Below, one piece after another: positions 15,471 through 23,880 of a stretch of 23,880 bases of DNA. The notes beneath the pieces were generated by a model. That model was not told where the DNA came from, did not search any database, and worked only from the letters and a program-made list of their open reading frames with translations. Position 1 is the stretch's first letter; every line of letters begins with the position of its first letter. The stretch covers positions 1-23,880 of the forward strand of contig JAFDAW010000005.1 in assembly GCA_019313605.1 (NCBI GenBank), written 5' to 3'. The DNA comes from Deltaproteobacteria bacterium. Its GTDB lineage: Bacteria; Myxococcota_A; UBA9160; SMWR01. A program made the translations under genes and the position numbers.

Positions 15471-17900
15471 ATGAATCAAAGCGAGACCTCGGGCGAAGGG
15501 GGCCCCTCACGCCACTTCGTGCTGCTGTTGCTGTTCTTTGTCGCGAGCGGCTGTGCGGCGCTGATCTACGAGGTGGTCTGGTTTCATCTGCTTCGGTTGG
15601 TCGTCGGCGCATCAGCCGTCTCCCTCGCAATCGTGTTGACGAGCTACATGGGCGGCATGTGTATCGGCAGCCTGGCCTTCCCGCGTTGGGTTTCCCCCGA
15701 TCACCCCCCGCTCCGCGTCTACGCCTACCTCGAAGCCGGAATTGCAGCCTTCGGCATCGTGCTGCTGGTTCTGCTGCCGCTCATCGGAAAACTCTATCTG
15801 GCGATCGTCGGTCACGGCGCGCTCGGACTCGTGCTGCGCGCAGTCATCTGCCTGCTCTGCCTGCTACCCCCGACAATCCTCATGGGCGCGACACTGCCCG
15901 CAATCGCGCGTTGCCTGAACACGACGCGCAGCGGAATGTCGAAACTTGGCCTGCTCTACATGGCGAACCTCGCGGGAGGCGTGCTCGGCTGCCTGCTCGC
16001 GGGTTTCTACCTGCTGCGGTTGTACAACGACACCGTGGCCACGTTGTTCGCGGTGTCGCTGAACGCCGGGGTGGCTGCGGTTGCCTATTCGATTGCTTCG
16101 CGCGACCGATTTCGCGCGGGCGACGCCTCGAAGCTCGCGCTCCCCTCGCTGGCCGACCATCGAATCGTCTATTGGGTCATCGCGCTCTCGGGTTTGACGG
16201 CCCTCGGTGCGCAGGTCATCTGGACGCGCCTGCTCGGGCTGATCCTCGGCGGGACGGTCTTCAGCTTTACAATCATCCTCGCGATCTTTCTCACCGGGCT
16301 CGGGCTCGGCAGCAGCGTGGGGTCCCTTGTGGCCCGGCACGTACGATCTCCGCGCGCGGCGCTCGGCTGGTGCCAGCTCGCGTTGGTGGCCGCGATCCCG
16401 CTGGCCGCACACATGATCACCGCCGAACTCCCCTACTGGAAGCTCAACCCAGACTTCGCGGACAGCCTCTTCCAGATCTTCTCCCACGATCTTGTTCGCA
16501 GCGCAGTCGCCATCCTGCCCGCCACCGGCCTATGGGGCGCGAGCTTTCCGCTCGCCCTCGCGGCCGCCGCGGGCAAAGGGCAGGAACCCGGGCACCTGGC
16601 GGGCGGTATCAACGCAGCAAACACGATCGGCGCGATCGTCGGCGCCCTGCTCTTTGGTCTGGTGATGGTCCCGGCGTTCGGCTCGAACGTTTCACAGCAG
16701 GTTCTCGCAGTGGTCGCGGGGGGCTCGGCCCTGTTGTTACTCGGCGCTCCTCGCGGACTGGGATCGAAGAGCGAATTCGAGATGTCGCGCGCGATCGTGA
16801 CGACGGCGTTGATCGCAGCGTTCGCAATACTGATGATTCAACTGGTCCCGCCCGTTTCGGGTCGCGTCATCGCAGTCGGTCGACGCGCCCACGATGACAA
16901 CGTCCTGCTCGAGTCCATTCTATTCGCCGGCGAAGGGCGGACCTCCTCTGTGGCGGTCGTCGACTTTCCGAGCGCCAACGCGCGCAGTATTCACGTTGGC
17001 GGCAAAACGATGGCGTCGACCATCCCCGAAGACATGCGACTCCAGCGCATGATGGGACACCTTCCCGTACTCATGCATCCGAACCCCAAGACCGCTCTCG
17101 TGATCGGTTTCGGAGCGGGCGTGACCGCGGGCTCCCTGGTCGTACATCCGGAAATCGAGCGCATCGTCATCTGCGATTTCGAGCCTCTGATGCCAGAGGT
17201 CGGCGGCAAGTATTTCGCAAAGGAGAACTACAATGTCGTCGACGACCCCCGCGTCGAGGTGGTCGTCGACGATGCGCGGCATTTCATCGCGACGACCCAA
17301 GAAAAATTCGACATCATCACGTCCGATCCACTCGATCCGTGGATGGACGGAGCTGCCGTTCTGTACACCGTGGAGTTTTACGAGTACGCCCGGAAGCGCC
17401 TGAACCCGGGCGGTATCGTCGCCCAATGGTTGCCGCTCTACGAAACCGACGGGCCCAGCATGAAGAGCGAACTCGCATCCTTCCTGGAGGTGTTTCCAGA
17501 AGGCACCGTCTGGAGCAGTCATATCCCCCGAAATGGCGGCAACGACCTCGTGATGATCGGCCAGGACGGCCCGATGAGAATCGACGTCGATCGGATGGCC
17601 TCGAGGATCCGGCAAAACCCGCGGCTCGCGCAGTCTCTCGCGGACGTCGACCTCGGCTATCTCATCACGCTGCTCTCCACCTACTTCGGTCGGGGACCGG
17701 ATCTCACGCAATGGCTCGAGGATGCGCAGATCAATCGCGAGCGAAGCCTGCGGCTCCAATACCTCGCCGGATTCTCACTCGAGGTCTACGAGGAGCGCGA
17801 GATCTATCAGGCGATGGCCGGCTACCGGCGCTATCCGGAGGACCTCTTGATCGCCTCTCCCGAGATTGAGGAACAGGTGCGGACGCGTTGGTCCCAATAG
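15471..17900 (+). CDS. Fused multi-pass membrane / spermidine-synthase-like protein
   Basis: An 809-residue protein. Residues about 15-465 form many transmembrane helices, starting FVLLLLFFVASGCAALIYEVVW, a hallmark opening of membrane-fused spermidine synthases. Two halves of the membrane part look alike (GATLPAIAR near 140, GASFPLALA near 360). Residues about 485-735 form a Rossmann aminopropyltransferase-like domain: ALVIGFGAG (542-550), VICDFEP, DDARHF (starting near 600), SDPLDPW (618-624) and LYTVEFYEYARKRLNPGG. In true spermidine synthases the nucleotide loop is GGGDG; here it is GFGAG, so substrate and chemistry are uncertain. The ATG at 15471 is chosen because the conserved membrane helix follows closely; its ribosome site is weak, and an upstream TTG at 15441 is possible. 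Confidence 0.85.
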   Translation: MNQSETSGEGGPSRHFVLLLLFFVASGCAALIYEVVWFHLLRLVVGASAVSLAIVLTSYMGGMCIGSLAFPRWVSPDHPPLRVYAYLEAGIAAFGIVLLVLLPLIGKLYLAIVGHGALGLVLRAVICLLCLLPPTILMGATLPAIARCLNTTRSGMSKLGLLYMANLAGGVLGCLLAGFYLLRLYNDTVATLFAVSLNAGVAAVAYSIASRDRFRAGDASKLALPSLADHRIVYWVIALSGLTALGAQVIWTRLLGLILGGTVFSFTIILAIFLTGLGLGSSVGSLVARHVRSPRAALGWCQLALVAAIPLAAHMITAELPYWKLNPDFADSLFQIFSHDLVRSAVAILPATGLWGASFPLALAAAAGKGQEPGHLAGGINAANTIGAIVGALLFGLVMVPAFGSNVSQQVLAVVAGGSALLLLGAPRGLGSKSEFEMSRAIVTTALIAAFAILMIQLVPPVSGRVIAVGRRAHDDNVLLESILFAGEGRTSSVAVVDFPSANARSIHVGGKTMASTIPEDMRLQRMMGHLPVLMHPNPKTALVIGFGAGVTAGSLVVHPEIERIVICDFEPLMPEVGGKYFAKENYNVVDDPRVEVVVDDARHFIATTQEKFDIITSDPLDPWMDGAAVLYTVEFYEYARKRLNPGGIVAQWLPLYETDGPSMKSELASFLEVFPEGTVWSSHIPRNGGNDLVMIGQDGPMRIDVDRMASRIRQNPRLAQSLADVDLGYLITLLSTYFGRGPDLTQWLEDAQINRERSLRLQYLAGFSLEVYEEREIYQAMAGYRRYPEDLLIASPEIEEQVRTRWSQ

Positions 17901-18211
17901 GCCTCGGCGACTTCTCGAAGCCCAGTCGCGCACTGCCTGCACGACCCCCGAGCGCGAATCTTCAGGTGTCAATTTTCCGACGATGGACGCCCACCACAGT
18001 GTTTTTAAAACCCCGTTTTACGAAATTGGCATGATTCTGACTAAACCGGCGCTGCGGGACCAGATTCTCAACTTTTGCAACATCGCGAAATAAAAGGGGA
18101 TTTTATTGGATGTCGAGCGGCGAAAAAATCTCAAGCTGAATCTCCGTTGACCGACTTCGTTCTCCATTGCTAATTTTGGGATTACATAACTGAGACCCAG
18201 GAGGTCGGCGA
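17901..18211. other. AT-richer intergenic region
   Basis: No gene is supported in these 311 bases. The stretch from about 17970 to 18190 is clearly richer in A+T than its surroundings. It holds a 7-bp AT hairpin (AATAAAA / TTTTATT, 18089-18107). It probably contains the promoter of the TPR gene, but no convincing -35/-10 pair is seen. Confidence 0.4.
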
Positions 18212-18760
18212 ATGCGGCTCATCGCGCTAACCACTCTGCTCCTAACTCTCGGAACGGCCCATGCAGACAACCTCGTCGTGACCGGAAATCCGGACGCGAC
18301 GGAGTGCTACAGGGCTACCATGCTCCCCAACTCCATCGCAGCAACCGCAATCAGCACCTGCAACACCGCCCTGAACACCCGACGAACGACCCGCAAGGAG
18401 CGGGCGTCGATTCTGGTAAACCGGGGCATCCTGTACAACCACATGGGCGAATACGACGCGGCTCTCACGGACTTCGAGGCAGCTCTCGAGCTGATCTCAG
18501 ATTTCCCGGAGGCCTTAATCAACCGTGGCAACGCGTATTTCTATACCGGCCAGGTTGAGCGGGCGATCGCCGATTACAACCGAGCCATCGCGCGAAGGTC
18601 CGCGAAACGGCACACCGCGTATTTCAATCGCGGATTGGCGAACGAATCCCGAAAACAGCTCGATGCTGCATACGAGGACTTCGTTCGAGCCAATGAGCTC
18701 AAGCCGGATTGGGTTCTCGCCGCCGGCCGTGTCGAGCACTATCGCCAGCAGGGATACTAA
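18212..18760 (+). CDS. Small exported TPR protein
   Basis: A 182-residue protein with a short signal peptide (MRLIALTTLLLTLGTAHA, cleavage before DN). Residues about 65-168 hold three tetratricopeptide repeats: ILVNRGILYNHMGEYDAALTDFEAAL, ALINRGNAYFYTGQVERAIADYNRA, and AYFNRGLANESRKQLDAAYEDFVRA ending ELKPD. The NRG-x-x-Y/A-x-x-x-x-G/K pattern is typical TPR. Two cysteines (C32, C50) before the repeats could form a disulfide. TPRs mediate protein contacts, and no enzymatic domain is present. The start is fixed by AGGAGG seven bases before the ATG. A large hairpin follows the stop codon by 13 bases. A periplasmic adaptor role is inference. Confidence 0.85.
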   Translation: MRLIALTTLLLTLGTAHADNLVVTGNPDATECYRATMLPNSIAATAISTCNTALNTRRTTRKERASILVNRGILYNHMGEYDAALTDFEAALELISDFPEALINRGNAYFYTGQVERAIADYNRAIARRSAKRHTAYFNRGLANESRKQLDAAYEDFVRANELKPDWVLAAGRVEHYRQQGY

Positions 18761-18773
18761 CAACCCACCCACT

Positions 18774-18827
18774 GACGCAAATACAATGGCGCATTTCGGA
18801 ACCTCCGATTTGCGCCATTGTTGCGTC
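18774..18827 (+). terminator. Large near-perfect hairpin after the TPR gene
   Basis: Arms GACGCAA (18774-18780) plus CAATGGCGCA (18784-18793) pair with TGCGCCATTG (18811-18820) plus TTGCGTC (18821-18827); the only bulge is ATA. Inside, after a TT/TT mismatch, TCGGA and TCCGA close a 3-nt loop. It lies 13 bases after the stop codon. There is no U-tract, so it may be an mRNA-stabilising or REP-like structure instead of a true intrinsic terminator. Beyond it, 18828-19069 holds no gene I can support. Confidence 0.6.
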
Positions 18828-19069
18828 TGTAGCCCTCTGCAACAGGCGGGGATTGACAGCGAACTCACCGATTGACAACTTTTCCGCTCGCTCATGAACA
18901 ACTTGAATCCGCCTACTACTGTTGAAACGGCCCGGTCGAAGTACAGCTTTCACTCATGCCGCTGTTCGACCCGAAACGCGCGAGTCCTTTGCAAAACGCG
19001 AAACACATCCAACCCCCGCCATCATCGTTCGGAACCAAAACACGGCTACTTTCCCCTATCATCCAAACC

Positions 19070-20578
19070 ATGGAGCCGTACCCTGACTTTGCGGCGCGGG
19101 TCGGCCTGGCGTTGCTGGTCGTGCTTGCAATCGTCGCCCTTCGCGTTTGCAAAGGACTCGCGCGTTTCGAGCCTCTCGTCTACGGACTGGCGGGCCTCGC
19201 GGGCTGTGCGGCATTTCTCAACTTTGGCGGGAACTATCACTGGTGGAACCAGGGGATCATCGCCCGCTGGGATCAGTATCATCTCCAACTCGGGTCCAAG
19301 TACTTTCCCGAGCTCGGCTACGACGGGCTCTACGCCGCCTCGCTCATTGCACAGGAACAGACAGCACCCGACCTTCCGATCCCAAAGCGGGTACGCGATC
19401 TCACGACCTTCAAGCTCGTCGCTCCCGAAAATCAATCGGCTGAGCTCACCGCGGTGCGCGAGCGCTTCAGCGACGCGCGTTGGCAGAGCTTCGTGGCCGA
19501 CCACAGCGACTACCTCGCCAATACCCCTCCGCACCTCTGGCGGGTGATTCGCTTGGACCACGGCTACAACTCCACGCCGGCCTGGACCTTCGTCGCACGG
19601 CTCTTCGACGCCAGACTTCCCACGACGAATGCGACGCTGGGCGTTTTTGCCGCTCTCGATCTTCTGCTCGTGGTTGCGATGTTCGCGCTGGTGTTTCGGA
19701 CCTACGGGTATCGCACGGCATGTCTCTGCCTCGCACTCTTTGGCCTCGGGTACGGCTGGCGCGACATCTACGTCGGCTCGCTGCTCCGCCTCGATTGGCT
19801 CGCGGCCACGGTGTTCGGCATCTGCCTGTTGAAGCGGGAGCGCTTCGCAATCGCCGGCGCGTGCTTCGGCTATGCGGCGATGGTGCGCATCTTCCCGGTC
19901 CTATTCCTGACCGGTCCGGTCCTGCTCGCCCTCAAGGCTTGGCTTGGTGGCGAAAGGCCGCGTTGGCCGCTGCAGTTGGCGGCGGGATTTGCGGCCATGG
20001 TGTGCGTGGCCTTTGCGGCGGGGAGTACGACTGGGCAGGGAGTCGAAGCCTGGAGGGTTTTCGGCGCACACATCGGCGCTTACCGCGATACCTGGAGCGC
20101 CGACCTGATCGGTGTCGACACGCTGTTCCTCGGTGGCCCGGCCAACCTGCTTGCAAGTTCGGAGGAGCGCGCTGAGCGGAGAACCCTGCAAGACGTGAGG
20201 GAGTCGCTTGCGAAGTGGCGACCCGTACGGGTTGCCGTCGTCGGCGTGTTTCTCGCGTTGGCGGGATTGGCGATGTGGAGGGCGCCACTGGCCGAAGCTG
20301 CGGTTCTAGGGCTGGTCCCGTTTTTCGCATTGACGCCAGCGGCGGCCTACTACTGGATCGTGGTACTGGTCGTTCCTTTGCGGAGAGGCTGGGCGGCGGC
20401 TCTTGCCCTGCTGCTGCTGTCGGCTGCAATGCACGGGATCGAGTTCGTCGACCCGTCTCCCATTCAGGCGCCCTGGCGCTACGCGTTGCTGGCGTGGGGC
20501 TATGCGCTGATTCTGATTGCGTGGCTGACCCCCGATCTTGTGCGGCTGATTGGACAGCAGCGCGCTCGAGCGGATTGA
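19070..20578 (+). CDS. Multi-pass membrane protein, GT-C/GT87-like
   Basis: A 502-residue protein with about ten or more hydrophobic helices. After the first two helices comes a periplasmic loop, GGNYHWWNQ-G-IIARWDQYHLQLG then SKYFPELGYDGLYAASL. The D68-x-x-H71 pair and the KYFPELGY stretch resemble a conserved block in a family of predicted GT-C membrane glycosyltransferases, where an acidic residue of the first loop is catalytic. A later segment, LLKRERFAIAGACFGYAAMVRIFPVLFL, fits the GT87/DUF2029 pattern. The likely role is transfer of a sugar from a polyprenyl-phosphate donor on the periplasmic side; this is inference. The ATG at 19070 is preferred because it begins just before the first helix. 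No ribosome site precedes it, and TATCAT lies seven bases upstream, so the mRNA may be leaderless. Confidence 0.7.
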   Translation: MEPYPDFAARVGLALLVVLAIVALRVCKGLARFEPLVYGLAGLAGCAAFLNFGGNYHWWNQGIIARWDQYHLQLGSKYFPELGYDGLYAASLIAQEQTAPDLPIPKRVRDLTTFKLVAPENQSAELTAVRERFSDARWQSFVADHSDYLANTPPHLWRVIRLDHGYNSTPAWTFVARLFDARLPTTNATLGVFAALDLLLVVAMFALVFRTYGYRTACLCLALFGLGYGWRDIYVGSLLRLDWLAATVFGICLLKRERFAIAGACFGYAAMVRIFPVLFLTGPVLLALKAWLGGERPRWPLQLAAGFAAMVCVAFAAGSTTGQGVEAWRVFGAHIGAYRDTWSADLIGVDTLFLGGPANLLASSEERAERRTLQDVRESLAKWRPVRVAVVGVFLALAGLAMWRAPLAEAAVLGLVPFFALTPAAAYYWIVVLVVPLRRGWAAALALLLLSAAMHGIEFVDPSPIQAPWRYALLAWGYALILIAWLTPDLVRLIGQQRARAD

Positions 20579-20735
20579 ATCGAGAAGCCGGGTTGGAGCT
20601 TCGGTTGGACCTGGCTCTCGATGGGTGCCGGTTGCCGTCGAACGAAGCCCGAAGGTATCGTTTTGCACTCAGGCGAATGCCCAGAGCTTCGAAGCGTGAC
20701 GCCGCGTGTGGCATCGCTGGCGGAGAGGTGGACCC

Positions 20736-22205
20736 TTGGCGAGCGAATCGTGGTTTGACCGCATGCATCGCCTGCGTCGGCCGGCATTCGCTTTGTGCGT
20801 GTCGTGGTTCCTGCTCGCGATCCTTCCCGCCGTAGCGCACGCGGCCGATTCTCCGCGGAGACCCAACTTCATCTTCTTTCTGACCGACGATCAGCGCGCC
20901 GACGCATTGAGCATCGCGGGCAACACGGTATTGAAAACGCCAAATATCGACGAGCTCGCGCGAGATGGGGTGCGGTTTAGCAACGCGTTCGTGACGACTT
21001 CGCTGTGCGCACCGAGCCGGGCGTCTTTCCTGACCGGGCAGTGGGCGCATACGCACGGCGTGCGAACCAACGAGCGGCGCTCTCGCTTGAAGCCGACCCA
21101 GACCATCTTTGCAGACCTGCTTCGCGATAGTGGGTACGAGGTTGCGTTCATCGGAAAATGGCACATGGACGGGGCGGGCCGAGACCGTCAATGGGACTAC
21201 TATTTCGGTTTCAAGGGGCAGGGTCGGTACAAGCATCCGGAATTTGCTGAAAACGGCGGCCCGGACCGACGCTATTGGAAGCGCTACACGGACGACATGC
21301 TGGGCACCAAGGCGATCGAGTTCATTCGCCGCCCGCACACCAAGCCGTTTTGTCTGTTCGTCTTCTTCAAGGCGCCGCATCGCTCCTGGATTCGCGCACC
21401 CCGCCACGAGAAGTTGTTCGAGGACATCGAGGTTCCCGAACCGGACACCCTGCACACCGATTACGCGGGAAAGCCCGACGCGTTCAAGAATGCCGACATG
21501 AAGATCGGCGACTTCGACGACGTGGTGAGCTTCCAGAAATTTGCCAAGGATTACTACGCGGTGCTCACCGCCGTGGACGAAAATGTCGGGCGAGTGATGA
21601 AGGCAGTCGCAGAGAAAAAGCTCGTCGAGGATACGGCGGTCATCTACTCATCTGACAATGGGTTCTTCGTTGGCGAATGGAATTTTTTCGATAAACGCCT
21701 GATGCATGAACCGTCTATTCGAATTCCCATGATCCTGCGCTACCCGCGGCTGATCAAGCCGGGTACGACGCGCGAGGACATGGTGCTCAACGTCGACGTC
21801 GCCCCCACGCTCCTCGATCTGGCCGGGGTTCCCGTACCGGGGTCGATGCAGGGCGAGAGCATGCGGCCGCTGCTCGAGGGAAGAGAAGTCGAGTGGCGCG
21901 ATGCCTGGCTCTACGAGTCTTACGAGTACCCCGCGGTCCACATGGTCCCCAAGAACCGAGGCGTTCGCACGGATCGCTGGAAGTACATCCATTACTTCGA
22001 GGACCCGCAGGAGTACGAGCTCTACGACCTCGTCGCCGATCCCGGTGAGAACAACAACCTATACGGCAATATCAAATTTGCGCCGATCGTCGAGAAGCTT
22101 CAGCAGCGCATGACCGAGCTTCGCCGGGAAACGAGCGATCCCGATCTAAAGAAGGATGTTCCCACTAATAACGGGGCGTCGTTGAATAAAACGGGGCGTC
22201 GTTGA
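20736..22205 (+). CDS. Exported formylglycine-type sulfatase
   Basis: A 489-residue sulfatase. The signal peptide helix is FALCVSWFLLAILPAVAHA. The family block RPNFIFFLTDDQRADAL gives the metal-binding DD pair at 51-52. The active-site motif C91-A-P-S-R95 in SLCAPSRASFLTG is the canonical CxPxR in which Cys is oxidised to formylglycine. GKWHMDG, SDNGFFVGEW and KRLMHEPSIRIPMILRYP follow in the usual order. These, together with FGFKGQGRY, make it most like N-acetylglucosamine-6-sulfatase or mucin-desulfating sulfatases; the glycan substrate is inferred. The TTG start at 20736 has AGAGG seven bases before it. An ATG at 20763 (better signal-peptide length, no ribosome site) and a GTG at 20706 are alternatives. 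The stop lies inside a 20-bp tandem repeat. No maturation enzyme is encoded here. Confidence 0.9.
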   Translation: MASESWFDRMHRLRRPAFALCVSWFLLAILPAVAHAADSPRRPNFIFFLTDDQRADALSIAGNTVLKTPNIDELARDGVRFSNAFVTTSLCAPSRASFLTGQWAHTHGVRTNERRSRLKPTQTIFADLLRDSGYEVAFIGKWHMDGAGRDRQWDYYFGFKGQGRYKHPEFAENGGPDRRYWKRYTDDMLGTKAIEFIRRPHTKPFCLFVFFKAPHRSWIRAPRHEKLFEDIEVPEPDTLHTDYAGKPDAFKNADMKIGDFDDVVSFQKFAKDYYAVLTAVDENVGRVMKAVAEKKLVEDTAVIYSSDNGFFVGEWNFFDKRLMHEPSIRIPMILRYPRLIKPGTTREDMVLNVDVAPTLLDLAGVPVPGSMQGESMRPLLEGREVEWRDAWLYESYEYPAVHMVPKNRGVRTDRWKYIHYFEDPQEYELYDLVADPGENNNLYGNIKFAPIVEKLQQRMTELRRETSDPDLKKDVPTNNGASLNKTGRR

Positions 22206-22227
22206 ATAAAACGGGGCGTCGTTGAAT
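22171..22227 (+). repeat. 20-bp direct tandem repeat (2.85 copies) over a stop codon
   Basis: The unit ACGGGGCGTCGTTGAATAAA occurs at 22171-22190 and 22191-22210, with 17 bases of a third copy at 22211-22227. All copies are identical. The repeat spans the end of the sulfatase gene, and its TGA stop lies in the second copy and start of the third unit boundary (22203-22205). Confidence 0.95.
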
Positions 22228-22244
22228 CCTTGAATCAAAAACCA

Positions 22245-22268
22245 AACCACGGTGCCGACACCGCGGTT
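22245..22268 (+). other. Short GC hairpin between sulfatase and peptidase genes
   Basis: AACC-A-CGGTG pairs with CACCG-C-GGTT around a CCGA loop, with one mismatch. It lies 40 bases after the sulfatase stop codon. No U-tract follows, so terminator function is uncertain. Confidence 0.35.
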
Positions 22269-22303
22269 ATCGAGGCAGCGTTTCATCTGCCGAGCGAGGG
22301 AAC

Positions 22304-23880
22304 ATGAAGATCCAAACTCGACTGCTTTTGATGCTTCTGTTGCTGCAGGGAGCCTGCACGTCACCTCCACAGGAGGCATCGACGACTGCTCGACCCGCCC
22401 TGGGACTCGGCATCGACACGCAACACATGAATTCGGATGTTCGCCCCCAGGACGACCCCTATCGCTTCGTCAATGGATTGTGGTTGGAGACAGCGGAAAT
22501 CCCCGCAGACAAGTCCGATTATGGATCGTTTATCGAACTCGCTGACCGGGCAGAAATCAATCTGCGCGAGATCATCGAAGAAATTGCTACGGGCGAACAC
22601 CCGCATGGAACAGAGCAGCAACAACTGGGCGATTTCTATCGCGCGTACATGAACACGGACCTCATCGAGCAGCAAGGAACAGCACCGATCGACGCCGAAC
22701 TGAAACGCATTGCCGCGATTTCCAACCACGATGACCTGATTCGCTACATCGGCCATCTTCAGCGAGTCGAACCCGCCAACCCGTTTACGATCTTCGTGCA
22801 ACCGGACCTCGGAGATTCGAATCGCTACGCGGTCTACGTGTGGCAAACGGGTCTCGGCCTACCCAATCGCGAATACTATTTCGATGAAGAGTTCTCCAAA
22901 GTTCGCGGCAAGTACGTCGAATACATTACAGACCTCTTGTCGATTGCGGGTATCGCTGATGCCAACGACAAGGCCAATACGATCATGGCGCTGGAAAACC
23001 GACTCGCAGAAGCACATTGGGACAAAGTGCGGAACCGAGACCCCGTTGAAACCTACAACCGATACACGATCTCCGATGCAAATGAGCTGACACCGGGGTT
23101 CAACTGGGACGCATTCCTCCACTCAGCTGGAATCGACGATCTACAGGAAATCATCCTCTCGCAACCCAGCTATTTTGAAGAAGCAGCGCGCGCCCTCAGT
23201 GATGAACCCATCAGTACATGGAAGGTCTATCTCAGCTTCAAACTGCTCGACGGCACGGCACCTTATTTGACTGAAGACTATGTACAGCTGAACTTCGATT
23301 TCTCCGAAGGCACCTTGAGCGGTACCGAGGAAATCCGGCCGCGCTGGAAACGAGCCGTCGAAGATGCAGACTATGCGATCGGTGAGGCCCTCGGAAAGGT
23401 GTACGTAGCCCGCCACTTCCCGCCTGAAGCCAAAGAACGCATGGACGAAATGATCGCGAACCTGCGGAGGGCTTTTCAGATTTCGATCGATGAACTCGAA
23501 TGGATGGGACCCAAGACCAAGAAACAGGCACAGGAGAAGCTCCAGAAATTCACGCCAAAAATCGGCTACCCGTCCAGATGGCGCGACTATTCATCACTCG
23601 AGATTCGTGAGGATGACCTCGTTGGCAATATCCAACGCGCGACTGAATTCGAGTTCCAACGAAACGTGGACAAGCTTGGCGGGCCAATCGACCGGTCGGA
23701 GTGGTTCATGACACCCCAAACCGTCAACGCGTACTACGACGCGACGATGAACGAAATCGTCTTCCCGGCTGGAATCCTCAGTCCGCCATTCTTTGATGTG
23801 AATGCAGACGACGCGGCGAACTACGGTGGGATTGGAGCGGTGATCGGCCACGAATTCAGCCACGGGTTCGACGACGAAGG
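22304..23880 (+). CDS. M13-family (neprilysin/PepO-like) zinc metallopeptidase, 3'-truncated
   Basis: The frame is open to the window end, giving 525 residues of a protein usually near 680. The N-terminus is a signal peptide (RLLLMLLLLQGACTS) with a lipobox-like Cys18, although Gln at -3 is unusual. DDPYRFVNGLWLETAEIPADKS is the standard M13 start (D-x-Y-x-x-N-G-x-W). The middle holds the helical M13 N-domain, including GLGLPNREYYFDE. VNAYYDATMNEIVFPAGIL carries the substrate-binding NAYY (475-478). The zinc motif H516-E-F-S-H520 follows in GAVIGHEFSHGFDDEG, where the window stops. The downstream E-x-x-x-D third ligand is outside. The likely role is oligopeptide or protein turnover outside the cytoplasm. 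The ATG at 22304 has AGGG three bases before it. Confidence 0.93.
   Translation, partial: MKIQTRLLLMLLLLQGACTSPPQEASTTARPALGLGIDTQHMNSDVRPQDDPYRFVNGLWLETAEIPADKSDYGSFIELADRAEINLREIIEEIATGEHPHGTEQQQLGDFYRAYMNTDLIEQQGTAPIDAELKRIAAISNHDDLIRYIGHLQRVEPANPFTIFVQPDLGDSNRYAVYVWQTGLGLPNREYYFDEEFSKVRGKYVEYITDLLSIAGIADANDKANTIMALENRLAEAHWDKVRNRDPVETYNRYTISDANELTPGFNWDAFLHSAGIDDLQEIILSQPSYFEEAARALSDEPISTWKVYLSFKLLDGTAPYLTEDYVQLNFDFSEGTLSGTEEIRPRWKRAVEDADYAIGEALGKVYVARHFPPEAKERMDEMIANLRRAFQISIDELEWMGPKTKKQAQEKLQKFTPKIGYPSRWRDYSSLEIREDDLVGNIQRATEFEFQRNVDKLGGPIDRSEWFMTPQTVNAYYDATMNEIVFPAGILSPPFFDVNADDAANYGGIGAVIGHEFSHGFDDE

Noticed and set aside
18020..18050. Sigma-54-like promoter (TGGCATGATTCTGAC)
   Set aside because: The -12 element lacks the essential GC, so it does not fit the TGGCAC-N5-TTGCW consensus well enough.
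17983..18093. Possible 36-residue gene in the AT-richer gap
   Set aside because: There is no ribosome site, no recognisable motif and no conserved context; codon use differs from neighbouring genes. It cannot be supported without homologs.
18851..18877. Two GATTGACA boxes 19 bases apart as tandem -35 elements
   Set aside because: No acceptable -10 hexamer lies 16-18 bases downstream of either TTGACA.

Overview
This is a GC-rich chromosomal window from a Gram-negative bacterium. An outer-membrane TonB-dependent receptor, PEP-CTERM surface proteins, periplasmic sulfatase-fold enzymes, an UnbV/FG-GAP protein and a membrane-fused spermidine-synthase-like protein together suggest an environmental deltaproteobacterial-type lineage (Myxococcota or a relative). 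That placement is inference: there is no rRNA or other marker gene here.

Layout. Positions 2-2386 (+) hold the 3' part of a TonB-dependent receptor. Converging on it is an alkaline-phosphatase-fold 'sulfatase' (2706-4094, -) whose nucleophile position is not Cys. Between them lies a degraded IS: a transposase zinc-finger fragment (2446-2664) and one terminal repeat (2684-2706). Positions 4183-9511 carry three tandem paralogous PEP-CTERM units, all on the minus strand, each with its own GGAGG ribosome site and intrinsic terminator. All three share an upstream box, which in two units contains TTGACA. The third unit is bracketed by two inverted copies (7812-7952, 9700-9840) of a 141-bp MITE-like element whose ends match the IS remnant. 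Next come a membrane-anchored helical-repeat protein (10003-11013, +) and a 1121-residue FG-GAP/UnbV protein (11063-14428, -). Divergent from the latter is a DUF3313-like secreted protein (14649-15380, +) with a TGGACT-N18-TATAAT promoter, followed by a membrane/spermidine-synthase fusion (15471-17900, +). The plus strand continues with a small secreted TPR protein ending in a large hairpin (18774-18827), a GT-C-like multi-pass protein (19070-20578), a classical CxPxR sulfatase (20736-22205) and the start of an M13 metallopeptidase, cut by the window end at its HExxH motif.

How they work together. Most products carry export signals or membrane segments, so the region reads as cell-envelope and extracellular biology: uptake, surface display, and desulfation or peptide processing. 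There is no single obvious operon. No exosortase, formylglycine-generating enzyme or TonB/ExbB/ExbD gene is present, so those partners must be elsewhere.

The most unusual elements are the PEP-CTERM triplication with wobble-preserved terminators, the MITE pair and IS remnant sharing terminal repeats, the three histone-fold-like segments in the FG-GAP protein, and a 20-bp tandem repeat that rewrites the C-terminus of the second sulfatase.
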